Source: Saccharococcus thermophilus (GTDB lineage: Bacteria; Bacillota; Bacilli; Bacillales; Anoxybacillaceae). From it: a stretch of 64,000 bases of DNA. Below the pieces are notes generated by a model. It was given only the letters and a program-made list of their open reading frames with translations, ran no database searches and was not told where the DNA came from. The stretch covers positions 2,046,001 through 2,110,000 of the forward strand of contig NZ_JAASRS010000001.1 of assembly GCF_011761475.1 (NCBI RefSeq), given 5' to 3'. The translations under genes and the position numbers were made by a program. Positions 47,633-61,500 of the stretch are shown piece after piece. Within the stretch, counting starts at the first letter, position 1. The number at the start of each line of letters is the position of its first letter.

Positions 47633-49303
47633 TCACACGGTCTTCTTTTCAGAATGATCGGCGGCCGCAGGAACAGCATTGTTGGGCAAGGCGGCTTCTT
47701 CGCCAAATACGTGCAAAAATACTTCCTCTAGACGACGCACCGGGATAATCTCAATCCCTTCTACTTCACGTAAAATCGACTGCATATTTTCGGCCGGAAT
47801 AATTACCTTTTTCGCCCCTGCCTGTTTCGCCGTTTTAATTTTCGGAAAGATTCCTCCGACCGGCTTGACATAACCGCGAATGCTGATCTCACCTGTCATG
47901 GCTACGGCACAATCGACAGGGAGCTGATAAATCGCGGAATAAATTCCAGTCGCAATGGCAATTCCCGCCGACGGTCCGTCAATAGGAACTCCGCCTGGGA
48001 AATTCACATGAATATCATAGCGGTCCGCCGGTACGCCTATCGCCCGCAATACGGTGATGACGTTTTCCACCGACCCTCTTGCCATGCTTTTGCGGCGAAT
48101 CGATTTTTCCCGGCTTCCGATGCTTTCTTCTTCGACGATGCCGGTAATATTGATCGTTCCTTTTTCTTTTGCCGGCAGCGCAGTGACTTCAATTTCCAAG
48201 AGCGCGCCGGTATTCGGGCCATATACCGCCAAACCATTAACAAGCCCGACCGACGGCGTTCCTGTAATTTTCTTTTCATAACGCGGTGACAATTGACTCG
48301 AATGAATGACCCATTCAATATCTTTATCTAAAATCTTTTCGCGGTTTTCGGAAATGGCAATCCCCGCGGCAATTTGCATAATATTGACCGCTTCCCGGCC
48401 GTTGCGCGCATAAGACGCAAGAATGCGGATTCCGCTTTCTGACACCTTTAAACGGATTTTTTCCGCCGCTTTTTTCGCAATAAGCGCAATTTCATCTTGG
48501 TCCAATTCGCGGAAAAACACTTCTAAACAGCGCGAGCGAATCGCTGGCGGAATTTCATTCGGCGTTCTTGTCGTCGCTCCTACAAGTCGGAAGTCCGCCG
48601 GAAGGCCGTTTTGGAAAATGTCGTGGATGTGGCTCGGAATTTGCGGATTTTCCTTGCTGTAATAGGCGCTTTCGAAAAATACTTTTCTATCTTCCAATAC
48701 TTTTAACAATTTGTTCATCTGTATCGGATGAAGCTCGCCAATTTCGTCAATAAACAAAACTCCGCCGTGCGCGTTGGTGACCGCCCCCTGTTTCGGCTGG
48801 GGAATCCCTGCTTGGCCCATAGCCCCGGCACCTTGATAAATCGGATCATGCACTGAGCCGATTAACGGGTCGGCGATGCCGCGTTCGTCAAACCGTGCTG
48901 TTGTGGCATCTAACTCGACAAATACGGCGTTTTTCTTAAATGGGGAAAGCGGATTTTTTTTCGCTTCTTCCAAAACAAGGCGGGCGGCCGCCGTTTTTCC
49001 AACGCCAGGAGGTCCGTAGATAATGACATGTTGCGGGTTTGGGCCGCATAATGCTGCTTTAAGCGCTTTAATCCCATCTTCCTGTCCGACAATATCGTCA
49101 AAACTTTTCGGCCGCACTTTTTCCGCCAACGGCTCGGTCAGCGAAATGGACCGCAGTTTCTGCAGCTGCTCCATTTCTTTTCGGGATTCCTTATCAATAG
49201 AAATTTTTTGCACCCGCTGGCTTTTTAGCAGATTCCAAAAATAAAGGCCGATAATAATCCCGAAAAACAGTTGTATCAATAACACGACATTTGTCCAATT
49301 CAT
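47633..49303 (-). CDS. lonB: LonB-type protease (forespore)
   Basis: Membrane-anchored Lon-family protease; in B. subtilis expressed in the forespore under sigma-F. 556 residues. One N-terminal membrane helix (NVVLLIQLFFGIIIGLYFW), Walker [20 protein letters not shown], Walker B GGVLFIDEIGEL and the protease Ser in PIDGPSAGIAIATG. The ATG at 49303 follows CAGGAGGA. Unlike LonA it lacks the long N-terminal substrate domain. Confidence 0.95.
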   Translation of the reverse strand: MNWTNVVLLIQLFFGIIIGLYFWNLLKSQRVQKISIDKESRKEMEQLQKLRSISLTEPLAEKVRPKSFDDIVGQEDGIKALKAALCGPNPQHVIIYGPPGVGKTAAARLVLEEAKKNPLSPFKKNAVFVELDATTARFDERGIADPLIGSVHDPIYQGAGAMGQAGIPQPKQGAVTNAHGGVLFIDEIGELHPIQMNKLLKVLEDRKVFFESAYYSKENPQIPSHIHDIFQNGLPADFRLVGATTRTPNEIPPAIRSRCLEVFFRELDQDEIALIAKKAAEKIRLKVSESGIRILASYARNGREAVNIMQIAAGIAISENREKILDKDIEWVIHSSQLSPRYEKKITGTPSVGLVNGLAVYGPNTGALLEIEVTALPAKEKGTINITGIVEEESIGSREKSIRRKSMARGSVENVITVLRAIGVPADRYDIHVNFPGGVPIDGPSAGIAIATGIYSAIYQLPVDCAVAMTGEISIRGYVKPVGGIFPKIKTAKQAGAKKVIIPAENMQSILREVEGIEIIPVRRLEEVFLHVFGEEAALPNNAVPAAADHSEKKTV

Positions 49304-49373
49304 TTTCTGAAATCCTCCTGCCTTCAAATAGTATGTAGTAATGATAGTATCTCCGCGAACAGGCAGGAATAAA

Positions 49374-49408
49374 CAAAAAAAGAAACCGCCTTATCATAAG
49401 GCAGTTTC
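49374..49408 (-). terminator. terminator after clpX
   Basis: Stem GAAACTGCCTTAT / ATAAGGCGGTTTC (one mismatch) followed by a run of Ts on the minus strand, 8 bases after the clpX stop. Confidence 0.88.
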
Positions 49409-49415
49409 CCTCTGA

Positions 49416-50681
49416 TTATGCCGATGTTTTCCGTTCTTGTTCCACAACGGTGCCATCGTGGCGAATCAGTTTTGGCGGCTTATTATCACGGACCGTTTCG
49501 AGCGTAATAATGCATTTTTGCACATCTTCACGGGACGGAAGCTCGAACATGACATCGAGCATAATGCCTTCAATAATCGAGCGAAGGCCGCGTGCCCCTG
49601 TTTTTCGCTCAATCGCTTTTTTCGCGATTTCCCGCAACGCCTCTTCTTCAAATTCGAGTTCCACTCCATCAAGCTCCAGCATTTTTTGGTACTGTTTGAC
49701 AATCGCGTTTTTCGGTTTTGTCAATATATCGACTAGCGCTTGTTCATCAAGCGGCTCCAATGTGGTAATTACCGGAAGACGGCCAATAAATTCTGGAATC
49801 AGTCCAAACTTTAATAAGTCTTCTGGAAGCACTTTGGACAATAAATTCTTTTCATCCACTTCTGACTGTTGCATATCAGCGCCGAATCCAATTACTTTTT
49901 TCCCTAGACGGCGTTTAATAATCGGCTCAATCCCATCAAACGCACCGCCGCAAATAAATAAAATGTTCGTCGTATCAATTTGAATGAACTCTTGATGCGG
50001 ATGCTTGCGGCCGCCTTGCGGAGGAACGCTTGCAATCGTCCCCTCTAAAATTTTCAACAGCGCCTGCTGCACCCCTTCGCCAGATACATCGCGAGTAATG
50101 GATGGGTTTTCCGATTTACGGGCGATTTTATCGATCTCATCAATATAAATGATGCCTTTTTCCGCCCGCTCTACATCGTAGTCAGCTGCCTGGATCAGTT
50201 TCAGCAAAATATTTTCCACGTCTTCCCCAACATATCCAGCTTCTGTCAATGATGTCGCGTCGGCAATCGCAAACGGCACGTTCAAAATGCGCGCCAATGT
50301 TTGCGCAAGCAGCGTTTTTCCGCTTCCTGTCGGTCCGATCATTAAAATGTTGCTTTTCGATAATTCGACATCATCGATTTTACTGCCGGAATTAATGCGT
50401 TTATAGTGGTTATACACGGCCACCGCCAATGATTTTTTCGCCTCATCCTGACCAATGACATATTCATCTAAAATTTCGCGAATTTCCATTGGCTTCGGCA
50501 CATCTTTAAATTCAAATTCTTCTTCATTGCCCAGCTCTTCTTCCACAATTTCGGTACAAAGCTCGATGCACTCGTCACATATGTATACGCCTGGACCGGC
50601 AACGAGCTTGCGGACTTGATCCTGCGTTTTCCCGCAAAATGAACACTTTAGCTGTCCTTTCTCATCATTAAATTTAAACAT
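49416..50681 (-). CDS. clpX: ClpX unfoldase subunit
   Basis: AAA+ unfoldase that feeds substrates to ClpP. 421 residues. N-terminal zinc finger (CSFCGK and CDECIELC, residues 12-40), Walker [17 protein letters not shown], Walker [12 protein letters not shown], the RKH loop [15 protein letters not shown] and the IGF loop KKVIGFGAD for ClpP docking. ATG at 50681 with AAGGGGTG upstream. Confidence 0.98.
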   Translation of the reverse strand: MFKFNDEKGQLKCSFCGKTQDQVRKLVAGPGVYICDECIELCTEIVEEELGNEEEFEFKDVPKPMEIREILDEYVIGQDEAKKSLAVAVYNHYKRINSGSKIDDVELSKSNILMIGPTGSGKTLLAQTLARILNVPFAIADATSLTEAGYVGEDVENILLKLIQAADYDVERAEKGIIYIDEIDKIARKSENPSITRDVSGEGVQQALLKILEGTIASVPPQGGRKHPHQEFIQIDTTNILFICGGAFDGIEPIIKRRLGKKVIGFGADMQQSEVDEKNLLSKVLPEDLLKFGLIPEFIGRLPVITTLEPLDEQALVDILTKPKNAIVKQYQKMLELDGVELEFEEEALREIAKKAIERKTGARGLRSIIEGIMLDVMFELPSREDVQKCIITLETVRDNKPPKLIRHDGTVVEQERKTSA

Positions 50682-50862
50682 CTGTTTCACCCCTTAGTCT
50701 GAAATCGCACACTTGTATGTACTTTGTTTTCCCCACAAACCTTCGCCGACAAAACTTATGTATTGGTCATTTTATCATAAATGATCCCCAAAAAGCTAAT
50801 GAAAAAAATATAATGTGTTAGAAAAATTAGAAAATTTTTTATCACATCCCATTTTTTGTTAT

Positions 50863-50899
50863 AAAGAACAAGGCACGAACGTCTCGCGCCTTGTTCTTT
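50863..50899. terminator. terminator after tig
   Basis: Perfect 12-bp stem AAAGAACAAGGC / GCCTTGTTCTTT with a 13-base loop, 8 bases after the tig stop. The tail on the minus strand is only moderately T-rich. Confidence 0.8.
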
Positions 50900-50907
50900 A
50901 TAATATA

Positions 50908-52194
50908 TTATGCCGCAACTTTGCTGTTCTCTACAAGAAAATCAACCGTTTTCCGCCATTTTAAATCTTCTTTAACGCCTTCTAGGCTTCCTAATAGCTC
51001 TTTTAATTTTTCAACTTCCAAATTATAGGCTTTCGCCATTTTTTCCAATTCTTCGTTGATTTCTTCTTCCGTTACTTCAATATTTTCTGCTTTTGCGATC
51101 GCTTCGAGAGTCAAGGCAACGCGGACGCGTTTTTCAGCATCCTCTTTCATTTGCTCACGCAAAGCTGCTTCGTCTTGACCCGAGAATTGATAGTAAAGGT
51201 CAAGGTTAAGCCCTTGCATTTGCAAACGTTGATCAAACTCACGCAACATACGGTCCGTTTCATTTTTTACCATTACTTCTGGAATATCAATTTCGGCATT
51301 TTCCGCCGCCTTTTCGACCAATGCGTCGCGCAGCGCTGCTTCTGCTTCATTCTTTTTCGCTTCTTCCAGTCTTGTACGGATTTTTTCTTTTAATTGTTCC
51401 AGCGTTTCTACTTCATCGTCTACATCTTTGGCAAATTCGTCGTCTAATGCTGGAAGACGTTTTTCTTTTATTTCATGCACTTTCACCTTAAATGTTGCCG
51501 GCTTGCCCGCCAACTCTTTCGCATGATATTCTTCCGGGAATGTTACTTCAATTTCTTTTTCTTCTCCTGCTTGCATGCCGATTAATTGATCTTCAAATCC
51601 CGGAATGAATGTGCCGGAACCGATTTCAAGCGAGTAGTTTTCCGCTTTGCCGCCTTCAAATGGCTCGCCGTCAACAAATCCTTCGAAGTCGATCACTGCG
51701 GTGTCTCCGTTTTCAATTTTGCCATCCTCTTTGACGACAAGCTCTGCATAATTTTCTTGCAGACGTTTTAATTCATTTTCTACATCTTCATCGGTCACTG
51801 TCGTATCCATTCTTTCTACTTCTAGTCCTTTATATTGGCCTAATTTCACTTCCGGCTTCACTGTTACTTTTGCTTTAAAAATAAGGTTTTTCCCTTTTTC
51901 CATTTGCTCAATATCAATCTCCGGAATATCGACAGGCTCAATTCCTGCTTCCTCGACCGCTTTGGCATATGCTTCCGGCAATAAAATGTCCAATGCGTCT
52001 TGATACAAAGCTTCGACACCAAAGCGTTTTTCAAAAATCACGCGCGGCACTTTGCCTTTGCGGAATCCTGGAAGCGCAATATTTTTCACTACCTTTTTAA
52101 ATGCCGCATCCAAGCCTTCATTTACTTTTTCCGCGTCCACTTCAACCGTAAGAACGCCCTCGTTTCCTTCAAGTTTTTCCCATTTGACTGACAT
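50908..52194 (-). CDS. tig: trigger factor
   Basis: Ribosome-bound chaperone and prolyl isomerase. 428 residues. The N-terminal ribosome-binding signature is [19 protein letters not shown] (about residues 43-61), the FKBP-type domain spans about residues 150-245 ([20 protein letters not shown]), and a helical C-terminal domain follows. ATG at 52194 with GGAGGG upstream. Confidence 0.97.
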   Translation of the reverse strand: MSVKWEKLEGNEGVLTVEVDAEKVNEGLDAAFKKVVKNIALPGFRKGKVPRVIFEKRFGVEALYQDALDILLPEAYAKAVEEAGIEPVDIPEIDIEQMEKGKNLIFKAKVTVKPEVKLGQYKGLEVERMDTTVTDEDVENELKRLQENYAELVVKEDGKIENGDTAVIDFEGFVDGEPFEGGKAENYSLEIGSGTFIPGFEDQLIGMQAGEEKEIEVTFPEEYHAKELAGKPATFKVKVHEIKEKRLPALDDEFAKDVDDEVETLEQLKEKIRTRLEEAKKNEAEAALRDALVEKAAENAEIDIPEVMVKNETDRMLREFDQRLQMQGLNLDLYYQFSGQDEAALREQMKEDAEKRVRVALTLEAIAKAENIEVTEEEINEELEKMAKAYNLEVEKLKELLGSLEGVKEDLKWRKTVDFLVENSKVAA

Positions 52195-52223
52195 AATATT
52201 CCCTCCAACCAAAAATCATTCAT

Positions 52224-52274
52224 GGTAATAAAAAAAGAGGAAGATAATGAAGCGAAACCATTTTTCATTATCTT
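52224..52274 (-). terminator. terminator-like hairpin in the tig leader
   Basis: Perfect 11-bp stem AAGATAATGAA / TTCATTATCTT with a 12-base loop, followed on the minus strand by CCTC and seven Ts. It lies between the tig promoter and the tig start, so it either ends ysoA readthrough or attenuates tig. Confidence 0.75.
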
Positions 52275-52334
52275 GTTATGATTTCCATATATGTAGTGAA
52301 ACATACAAAAACATATACGCAATACAGCCATTAT

Positions 52335-52362
52335 ATTATAACATACAACGATAATGTTTCAA
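52335..52362 (-). promoter_or_regulatory. promoter for tig
   Basis: Minus-strand TTGAAA (52357-52362), 16 bases, TATAAT (52335-52340). Transcription would start near 52328, giving a leader of about 130 bases that contains the terminator-like hairpin. Confidence 0.65.
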
Positions 52363-52376
52363 CATAGAGTAAACGA

Positions 52377-53360
52377 TTAAAAGTAGGAAAAATTCTCTAT
52401 ATCGCAAAGTTTGTCGCAAAGTGCTGCGATTTCTTCCACTGAAACACCGTATCGAGCAGCAATTTTCTCCATCGTCACTGGCGCTCCTTGAAATTGGCAG
52501 GCAACAAAATGAAGCGCCGCCATCCACGCATGGCTTGCGGCAGGCTCCGGGGAAAATGGATAAAGAACATACGTGTAACGAAGCCAAATCTCTGCCGCAA
52601 CATCATACAAACTTGGATTTTCGTTTGCGAGACAACGTTCCAGACGCTCTAGCAGCTCTGCGGCAAACGCTGTTTCCGCCTGTTCGTTTAACATCGCCGG
52701 TATCACTTCGATTCTTTTTCCAAATTTCTCAACCGTCACGACATCATCAATATTTTTTAACGTAAGCAAACGCAGCAGCATCGTTTTGACGATCGGGCTG
52801 TTTGTTTCATTGATTAAATATTGCTTTAATAAGGGAAGTACAGGAGCAATGTCTTCTTTCTCCAGCTGCTTGATTACATGCATATGTTCCGCTATATCGT
52901 TCGACTCGAACAATCTCTGCACTTTTTCTTGTTCGGCAGGAGGCAACGGACGTTTGTTCATTTTTTGGACGAAACGAAACAAGTGTAGCAAATTTTCCCG
53001 AAAAGATGTAGGAAGAGGATGATGGCGCAACGCGTCACGGATAACCGCTTCTGCTTGTTCATACCGCTGCGTTTGCATTAAGATGGACAAATACATTTGC
53101 AATAAATCCGTATTCCCTTCATTTTCCTGCAACAATACACGCAAGCGGCGCTCGGCTTCATGGAAATTCCCTAGTTCATAATGGCAGAGGGCCATGCTAA
53201 GCTGGACGGAAAAACGGCGTTCCCCAAGTTGCTCCGCCTCGCTGAAAAAATAAAGGGCTTCCTCGTACCGTTTCGCCTCCAATGCCTCCAATCCTTCTTC
53301 CACAAGCCGTTCCTTTACGCGCGGAAACAAAATAACTTTTCCATTCTTATCCCTATTCAT
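52377..53360 (-). CDS. ysoA: YsoA-like TPR protein
   Basis: Cytoplasmic helical repeat protein of 327 residues, likely protein-protein contact. TPR-like repeats run from about residue 20 to 125 (GLEALEAKRYEEALYFFSEA, HYELGNFHEAERRLRVLL, MQTQRYEQAEAVIRDALR). The C-terminal part is a helical domain with a helix-turn-helix-like end (KIAARYGVSVEEIAALCDKL). The position between tig and leuD matches ysoA of B. subtilis. ATG at 53360; an upstream frame to 53447 runs through the leuD terminator and is rejected. Confidence 0.85.
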   Translation of the reverse strand: MNRDKNGKVILFPRVKERLVEEGLEALEAKRYEEALYFFSEAEQLGERRFSVQLSMALCHYELGNFHEAERRLRVLLQENEGNTDLLQMYLSILMQTQRYEQAEAVIRDALRHHPLPTSFRENLLHLFRFVQKMNKRPLPPAEQEKVQRLFESNDIAEHMHVIKQLEKEDIAPVLPLLKQYLINETNSPIVKTMLLRLLTLKNIDDVVTVEKFGKRIEVIPAMLNEQAETAFAAELLERLERCLANENPSLYDVAAEIWLRYTYVLYPFSPEPAASHAWMAALHFVACQFQGAPVTMEKIAARYGVSVEEIAALCDKLCDIENFSYF

Positions 53361-53430
53361 CCTCGCCCGCTCCAATAAAATTTTTGACACAAGTGTAACA
53401 AGTTTTCCGGCAAGATACAAGCAAAACATG

Positions 53431-53467
53431 CAAAAAAGCTGTCCCAACGTTTTTGTCGGAACAGCTT
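53431..53467 (-). terminator. terminator of the ilv-leu operon
   Basis: Stem AAGCTGT(T)CC / GG(G)ACAGCTT with a 10-12 base loop and six Ts on the minus strand, 7 bases after leuD. Confidence 0.88.
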
Positions 53468-53474
53468 CCCACCG

Positions 53475-54068
53475 TTACGGCAGCGGACAATGCTTTCTTT
53501 CATATTCAACAATATACGGCTCATAAACGAAGGTTAAATCGATCTCATCCCAGCCTTTTAATAGAAGCTGTTTGCGGTATGGATCAATAGCAAACGTCCG
53601 AACAAACCCATGATCGTCGTATACCCGCTGTTCTTCTAGCGAAATCGTTAATTCGTAATCCGCCTTTTTGCTCTCCTGTAATAAATATTCCACATCCTCT
53701 TTCTCTAATCGAATCGGCAGCAACCCGTTTTTTAAACAGTTGTTATAAAAAATGTCGGCAAACGATGGGGCAATAATCGCCTGAAATCCGTAATCTTGCA
53801 GCGCCCATGGCGCATGTTCGCGCGAAGAACCGCAGCCAAAGTTTTCATTAGCGACTAGAATCGTAGCTCCTTCGTTTTCCGGACGGTTTAGCTCAAAATC
53901 AGGATTGGGTTTTTCCCCGTCGATATAGCGCCAATCGTAAAAGAGAAACTTGCCAAATCCTGTCCGTTCGATTCGTTTTAAAAATTGCTTCGGAATAATT
54001 TGGTCTGTATCAATATTGGCGCGGTCGATGCCGGCTACTTTCCCTTTATGAACAGTAAATGGCTTCAC
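53475..54068 (-). CDS. leuD: 3-isopropylmalate dehydratase small subunit
   Basis: Forms the isomerase of leucine synthesis together with LeuC. 197 residues. Signatures: DRANIDTDQIIPKQFLKRI near the N-terminus and NFGCGSSREHAPWAL (about residues 75-90), the substrate-binding loop. It is the last gene of the operon, 12 bases after leuC. Confidence 0.97.
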   Translation of the reverse strand: MKPFTVHKGKVAGIDRANIDTDQIIPKQFLKRIERTGFGKFLFYDWRYIDGEKPNPDFELNRPENEGATILVANENFGCGSSREHAPWALQDYGFQAIIAPSFADIFYNNCLKNGLLPIRLEKEDVEYLLQESKKADYELTISLEEQRVYDDHGFVRTFAIDPYRKQLLLKGWDEIDLTFVYEPYIVEYERKHCPLP

Positions 54069-54080
54069 TTTTTTCCCTCC

Positions 54081-55496
54081 TTAATGGACCGGTTCCTTCT
54101 CCAATTTGCGCACATCGACAAAATGTCCGTAAACCGCTGCAGCCGCCGCCATCGCTGGGCTGACTAAATGCGTTCTTGCTCCTTTTCCTTGCCGTCCTTC
54201 AAAGTTTCGGTTCGATGTGGAAGCGCAATGCTCCCCTTCCGGAATAATATCCGGGTTCATCCCTAAACAGGCGCTGCAGCCGGAGTCACGCCATTCGAAT
54301 CCCGCATCGATGAAAATTTGCGCCAATCCTTCTTCTTCCGCCTGTTTTTTCACTTGCTGCGATCCCGGCACGACGAGGGCGCGCACTCCTTTCGCCACTT
54401 TTTTCCCTTTCACGATTTTTGCGGCTTCGCGCAAGTCGCTGATGCGCGAGTTCGTACAGGAACCGATGAAAACGTGCTGCACCGGAATTTCCGTAATCGG
54501 GGTCCCCGGCTTTAACCCCATATATTCTAACGCGCGGCGCACGGCTTTTTGTTCCGTTTCGCTCGCAAACTCTTCCGGATATGGCACCGTTCCATCGACA
54601 GAGGTGCTCATCGACGGATTGGTTCCCCACGTGACCATTGGCGCAATCGTGGAGGCATCTATTTTAATCGTTTTATCGTATTCGGCTCCTTCATCGGTTG
54701 CCAAAGCGCGCCAGCGTTCCACCGCTTTTTCAAACTCTTCCCCCTTCGGTGCGTATTTTCGGCCACGCAAATACGCGAATGTCGTTTCATCCGGACTTAC
54801 TAGGCCGGCGCGCGCTCCCGCTTCAATCGACATGTTGCAAATCGTCATTCTTTCTTCCATCGACATATTGCGAATGACTTCACCGGTAAATTCGATGATA
54901 TATCCGGTGCCGACGCCAACCCCATAACGCCCGATAATCGCCAGAATAACATCTTTTGCCGTAACCCCTTCACCTAATTTTCCGTCGATACGGATTTGCA
55001 GCGTTTTTGGCTTATGCTGCCAGAGCGTCTGTGTGGCAAGCACATGTTCGACTTCGCTCGTTCCAATTCCGAAAGCGAGCGCCCCAAACGCTCCATGTGT
55101 GGATGTGTGGCTGTCCCCGCAAACAATCGTTTTGCCTGGCTGTGTCAAACCAAGCTCCGGACCGATGACGTGGACAATTCCTTGTTCTTCACTATACAAA
55201 TCGGCAAGCGGAATCAAAAATTCGCGGCAGTTGCGTTCTAGTGCGGCAATTTGATTTCTCGCCACTTCATCGGCAATAACAAAGCGATTCACCGTTGGAA
55301 CGTTATGATCCATGGTGGCGAAAGTCAAATCAGGGCGGCGCACTTTCCGCCCTTTTTGCCGCAATCCCTCAAACGCCTGCGGAGAGGTGACTTCGTGCAC
55401 TAAATGCAAGTCGATATAAAGCAAATCCGGCTTTCCGTCTTCCCGGTAGACGACATGGTTTTCCCAAATCTTATCAATAATCGTTTTCGGCTTCAC
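54081..55496 (-). CDS. leuC: 3-isopropylmalate dehydratase large subunit
   Basis: Aconitase-family [4Fe-4S] enzyme. 471 residues. Cluster cysteines are in [16 protein letters not shown] and [12 protein letters not shown], with [20 protein letters not shown] in the first half. The GTG at 55496 is 6 bases after GAGGTG and yields the family length; the GTG at 55505 sits within that site. Confidence 0.97.
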   Translation of the reverse strand: MKPKTIIDKIWENHVVYREDGKPDLLYIDLHLVHEVTSPQAFEGLRQKGRKVRRPDLTFATMDHNVPTVNRFVIADEVARNQIAALERNCREFLIPLADLYSEEQGIVHVIGPELGLTQPGKTIVCGDSHTSTHGAFGALAFGIGTSEVEHVLATQTLWQHKPKTLQIRIDGKLGEGVTAKDVILAIIGRYGVGVGTGYIIEFTGEVIRNMSMEERMTICNMSIEAGARAGLVSPDETTFAYLRGRKYAPKGEEFEKAVERWRALATDEGAEYDKTIKIDASTIAPMVTWGTNPSMSTSVDGTVPYPEEFASETEQKAVRRALEYMGLKPGTPITEIPVQHVFIGSCTNSRISDLREAAKIVKGKKVAKGVRALVVPGSQQVKKQAEEEGLAQIFIDAGFEWRDSGCSACLGMNPDIIPEGEHCASTSNRNFEGRQGKGARTHLVSPAMAAAAAVYGHFVDVRKLEKEPVH

Positions 55497-55515
55497 TGCT
55501 TTCACCTCGCATGTT

Positions 55516-56631
55516 TTATGCGTATACAGCCATGATGTGGGAAATCGTTTGATGGTCTAAAATTGTCGCTTTAATTTCATTTACCATTTCATCGGTAGAA
55601 ACCGCTCGTTGCCCTTTCTGCGCGATATCCGCCGTCCGCAATCCCGCCGCCAATACTTGCTGCACCGCTTTTTCCACCGCCTCCGCTTCTTTGGAAAGCC
55701 CGAAAGAAAGACGGAGCATCATCGCGGCCGATAAAATGGTCGCAATCGGATTTGCTTTATTTTGCCCGGCAATATCCGGTGCAGAACCATGAATCGGCTC
55801 ATACAAACTCGGTCCTGAAGCTGACAAACTTGCCGACGGAAGCATGCCAAGCGAACCGGTCAGCATCGATGCCTCATCGCTTAAAATATCGCCAAACATG
55901 TTTTCCGTCACGACCACATCAAATTGCTGCGGAGAACGGATCAGCTGCATGGCCGCATTGTCGACAAGCATATGCTCAAGCGTGACGTCTGGAAACTCTT
56001 GCGCTACTTCTTCGGCAATCTCCCGCCACATTCTGCTCGACGCCAGCACATTCGCTTTATCGACCGATGTCACTTTCTTCTTCCGTTTGCGCGCCAGTTC
56101 AAACGCTACTTTCACAATTCGTTTAATTTCTTCCTTTTTATATAGAAGCGTATCTACTGCTTTTTCTTCTCCATTTTCGACCATTCGTCCGCTTGGCTTG
56201 CCGAAATAGAGCCCTCCAGTCAATTCGCGGACGATGACGAAGTCGACTCCTTGAATGACTTCCTGTTTTAATGGCGAAGAATCCGTTAAACTATCGTAAA
56301 ATTTGACGGGACGCAAATTGGCAAACAAATTCATCTCTTTGCGAATTTGCAATAATCCTTTTTCCGGACGCAGATGTGGAGGATGTTGATCCCATTTCGG
56401 ACCGCCGACTGCCCCGAGCAATACCGCGTCGCTTTTCCGGCAAAGAGCAAGCGTTTCCTCTGGAAGCGGCGTACCTTTTTGGTCAACGGCAGCCCCACCA
56501 ATCCATCCATATGCAAACTCAAAATGATGCCCAAAACGAGTTTCAATCGCCTTTAAAACTTCAACAGCTCCCTTTGTTACTTCTTTACCGATTCCGTCTC
56601 CCGGCAATACGGCAATCCGATAATTTCCCAT
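55516..56631 (-). CDS. leuB: 3-isopropylmalate dehydrogenase
   Basis: NAD-dependent oxidative decarboxylation of 3-isopropylmalate. 371 residues. N-terminus [20 protein letters not shown], substrate arginines in [16 protein letters not shown] and [17 protein letters not shown], metal aspartates in [19 protein letters not shown], and NAD loop [18 protein letters not shown]. Confidence 0.98.
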   Translation of the reverse strand: MGNYRIAVLPGDGIGKEVTKGAVEVLKAIETRFGHHFEFAYGWIGGAAVDQKGTPLPEETLALCRKSDAVLLGAVGGPKWDQHPPHLRPEKGLLQIRKEMNLFANLRPVKFYDSLTDSSPLKQEVIQGVDFVIVRELTGGLYFGKPSGRMVENGEEKAVDTLLYKKEEIKRIVKVAFELARKRKKKVTSVDKANVLASSRMWREIAEEVAQEFPDVTLEHMLVDNAAMQLIRSPQQFDVVVTENMFGDILSDEASMLTGSLGMLPSASLSASGPSLYEPIHGSAPDIAGQNKANPIATILSAAMMLRLSFGLSKEAEAVEKAVQQVLAAGLRTADIAQKGQRAVSTDEMVNEIKATILDHQTISHIMAVYA

Positions 56632-56648
56632 GCTGTTTCCCCTCCGTT

Positions 56649-59211
<2,563 letters not shown>

Positions 59212-59235
59212 TCATCTCTCCTTTTTTGTAGTTTT

Positions 59236-59754
59236 TTAGATAATGAAAGCAGTTTTATAGGTAGCGGCTGTTTTTTGAGAGCCGCGTGTAAACGCCGTTG
59301 TTCCAGTTCTTGCCACTTCTTTGATGCCATAAGGCCGTAACAGTTCAATCAGCGCTTCGACTTTTTCCGACTCACCTGTAACTTGAATCACAAGGCTATC
59401 TTTACTAACGTCAACGACTGAAGCGCGAAACGGTTCAATCAATGTATAAATTTCTTGGCGAAGCGCAGGAGTCACCGATACTTTCACCAGCGCCAGCTCG
59501 CGCGCGACGATCGCTTGGTCGGTAATATCGTTGACTTTGAGCACATCAATTTGCTTATTCAGCTGCTTAATAATTTGCTCGGCCGTCCGCTCATCTTCGA
59601 CATTGACGACAAAAGTCATGCGGGAAATTCCTTCGATTTCTGTATGGCCAACCGTAATGCTTTCAATGTTATAATGCCGCTTTGTAAATAACCCGGTAAT
59701 GCGGTTGAGAACACCAGGACGATTATTGACAGTCATTGTGATGATTCTCCGCAC
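59236..59754 (-). CDS. ilvN: acetolactate synthase small subunit
   Basis: Regulatory subunit that confers valine feedback on IlvB. 172 residues. The first ACT domain starts [20 protein letters not shown] and is followed by [20 protein letters not shown]; the second ACT-like domain is [23 protein letters not shown] start overlapping the ilvB end by 22 bases. The same subunit is named ilvH in B. subtilis. Confidence 0.97.
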   Translation of the reverse strand: MRRIITMTVNNRPGVLNRITGLFTKRHYNIESITVGHTEIEGISRMTFVVNVEDERTAEQIIKQLNKQIDVLKVNDITDQAIVARELALVKVSVTPALRQEIYTLIEPFRASVVDVSKDSLVIQVTGESEKVEALIELLRPYGIKEVARTGTTAFTRGSQKTAATYKTAFII

Positions 59755-61466
59755 GCTTTCACCCCCACCATTTCATGCAATCCTTTTCCAGGCGCGACCA
59801 TTGGATAGACGTTTTCATCCGCTTTCACATGGAAATCAAGTAAAACCGGACCGTCGATCGCAAATGCTTTTTTCAGTACCTCCATTGCTTCCGCCTCCGT
59901 TTTCGCTCGGAAGCCAGGCATATTGTATGCCTCTGCTAGTTTTACGAAATCCGGCTGATTTGGAATGAGAGAATGAGAATATCGTTTTTCGTAAAAAAGT
60001 TCCTGCCATTGGCGAACCATGCCGAGCGCTTGATTATTGACGATGACCACTTTAATTGGCAATTGCAGCTCTTGAATAACCGATAACTCTTGGAATGTCA
60101 TTTGAAAACCGCCATCGCCGACAATGGAAACAACCGTAGCGTTTCGATCCGCCAATTGAGCGCCGATCGCCGCTGGGAGGCCGAATCCCATCGTTCCGAG
60201 CCCGCCGGAAGTCACCCAGCGATGCGGTTTATTAAACTTGTAGTATTGCGCCGCCCACATTTGATGCTGGCCGACGTCGGTAGTAATAATGGCTTCCCCG
60301 TCCGTTAATTCATAAATCATTTCCACTAGTTTTTGCGGTTTAATTGTTTGTCCGTCTTCTTCGTAATAAAGCGGAAACCGCCGTTTCCATTCATTTAACT
60401 GGCTCAGCCATGCGCTTGTGTCCGCTGGCTTTCCTTGCTGCTGAATTAATTCTTGCAAAGCTGCTTTCGCATCGCTGACGATCGGGATTTTTGTCGGCAC
60501 GTTTTTCCCGATTTCCGCCGGATCAATATCAATGTGAGCCACCGTCGCCTTTGGCGCGAAGTATTTCAAGTTTCCTGTTACGCGATCATCGAATCTTGCT
60601 CCGATATTAATAAGCAAATCGCATTCATATAACGCCATGTTTGCTGTATAGGTTCCATGCATGCCAGCCATGCCTAAAAACAACGGATGATCGGCTGGGA
60701 AGCCGCCCAATCCTAGCAATGTATGAACAACTGGGATGTTTTGCTGTTCCGCATATTGCCGCAATTCGTCCGCGGCGTTGGCGTGCAGTACTCCCGCCCC
60801 CGCTAAAATAACCGGTTTTTTCGATTGGCTGACCGCTTCGACAAGACGGCGGATTTGCAAGTGGTTCGGCTGGGTTGTCGGCTGATAGCCCGGCAAATGA
60901 ACTTCCTCTTCGTAATCGAATTCTCCCTCCGCTGTCGTAATGTCTTTTGGAATATCGATAAGCACCGGGCCGGGTCTTCCTGTTGTAGCAATGTGGAACG
61001 CCTCTTTAATAATTTTTGGGAGCTCGCTAATATCCCGCACTTGGTAATTATGTTTCGTGATTGGCATCGTAATCCCGACGACATCCGCCTCTTGAAACGC
61101 ATCTGATCCAATGACGCTGGTTGCCACCTGGCCGGTAAACACGACAAGCGGCAGCGAATCCATCATTGCGTCTGTTAAGCCTGTCACAATGTTCGTTGCT
61201 CCCGGCCCCGATGTGGCAATCACCACCCCCGGCTTTCCGGAAATGCGCGCATACCCTTCAGCCGCATGAATCGCTCCTTGCTCATGTCTTGTTAATACAT
61301 GGAATACTCCCGATTGATATAATTTGTCATAAAGCGGCAGCACCGCGCCGCCCGGATATCCGAAAATCACTTCTACCTTTTCCGCCTTTAATGCTTCAAT
61401 GAGCATCAGCGCCCCGCTCATTTTCGTTTTTTCTTTTACCTTTTCCTCTACTTTCATCCTCGTCAT
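59733..61466 (-). CDS. ilvB: acetolactate synthase large subunit
   Basis: Thiamine-diphosphate enzyme starting valine, leucine and isoleucine synthesis. 577 residues. The cofactor-activating Glu lies in [15 protein letters not shown], the FAD region is [11 protein letters not shown], and the ThDP motif is [13 protein letters not shown] with [13 protein letters not shown]. The ATG at 61466 is 7 bases after GGGGAGG; a second ATG at 61457 is possible. Confidence 0.97.
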   Translation of the reverse strand: MTRMKVEEKVKEKTKMSGALMLIEALKAEKVEVIFGYPGGAVLPLYDKLYQSGVFHVLTRHEQGAIHAAEGYARISGKPGVVIATSGPGATNIVTGLTDAMMDSLPLVVFTGQVATSVIGSDAFQEADVVGITMPITKHNYQVRDISELPKIIKEAFHIATTGRPGPVLIDIPKDITTAEGEFDYEEEVHLPGYQPTTQPNHLQIRRLVEAVSQSKKPVILAGAGVLHANAADELRQYAEQQNIPVVHTLLGLGGFPADHPLFLGMAGMHGTYTANMALYECDLLINIGARFDDRVTGNLKYFAPKATVAHIDIDPAEIGKNVPTKIPIVSDAKAALQELIQQQGKPADTSAWLSQLNEWKRRFPLYYEEDGQTIKPQKLVEMIYELTDGEAIITTDVGQHQMWAAQYYKFNKPHRWVTSGGLGTMGFGLPAAIGAQLADRNATVVSIVGDGGFQMTFQELSVIQELQLPIKVVIVNNQALGMVRQWQELFYEKRYSHSLIPNQPDFVKLAEAYNMPGFRAKTEAEAMEVLKKAFAIDGPVLLDFHVKADENVYPMVAPGKGLHEMVGVKACGESSQ

Positions 61467-61500
61467 GCGCCATCCTCCCCTGTCTTTTTCGTCACATATG

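Noticed and set aside
50691-50862. CtsR or heat-shock operator before clpX
   Set aside because: No tandem GGTCAAA-type heptads were seen in the upstream region.
53361-53447. N-terminal extension of ysoA
   Set aside because: The extra frame reads through the leuD terminator and lacks a ribosome binding site; the ATG at 53360 fits better.
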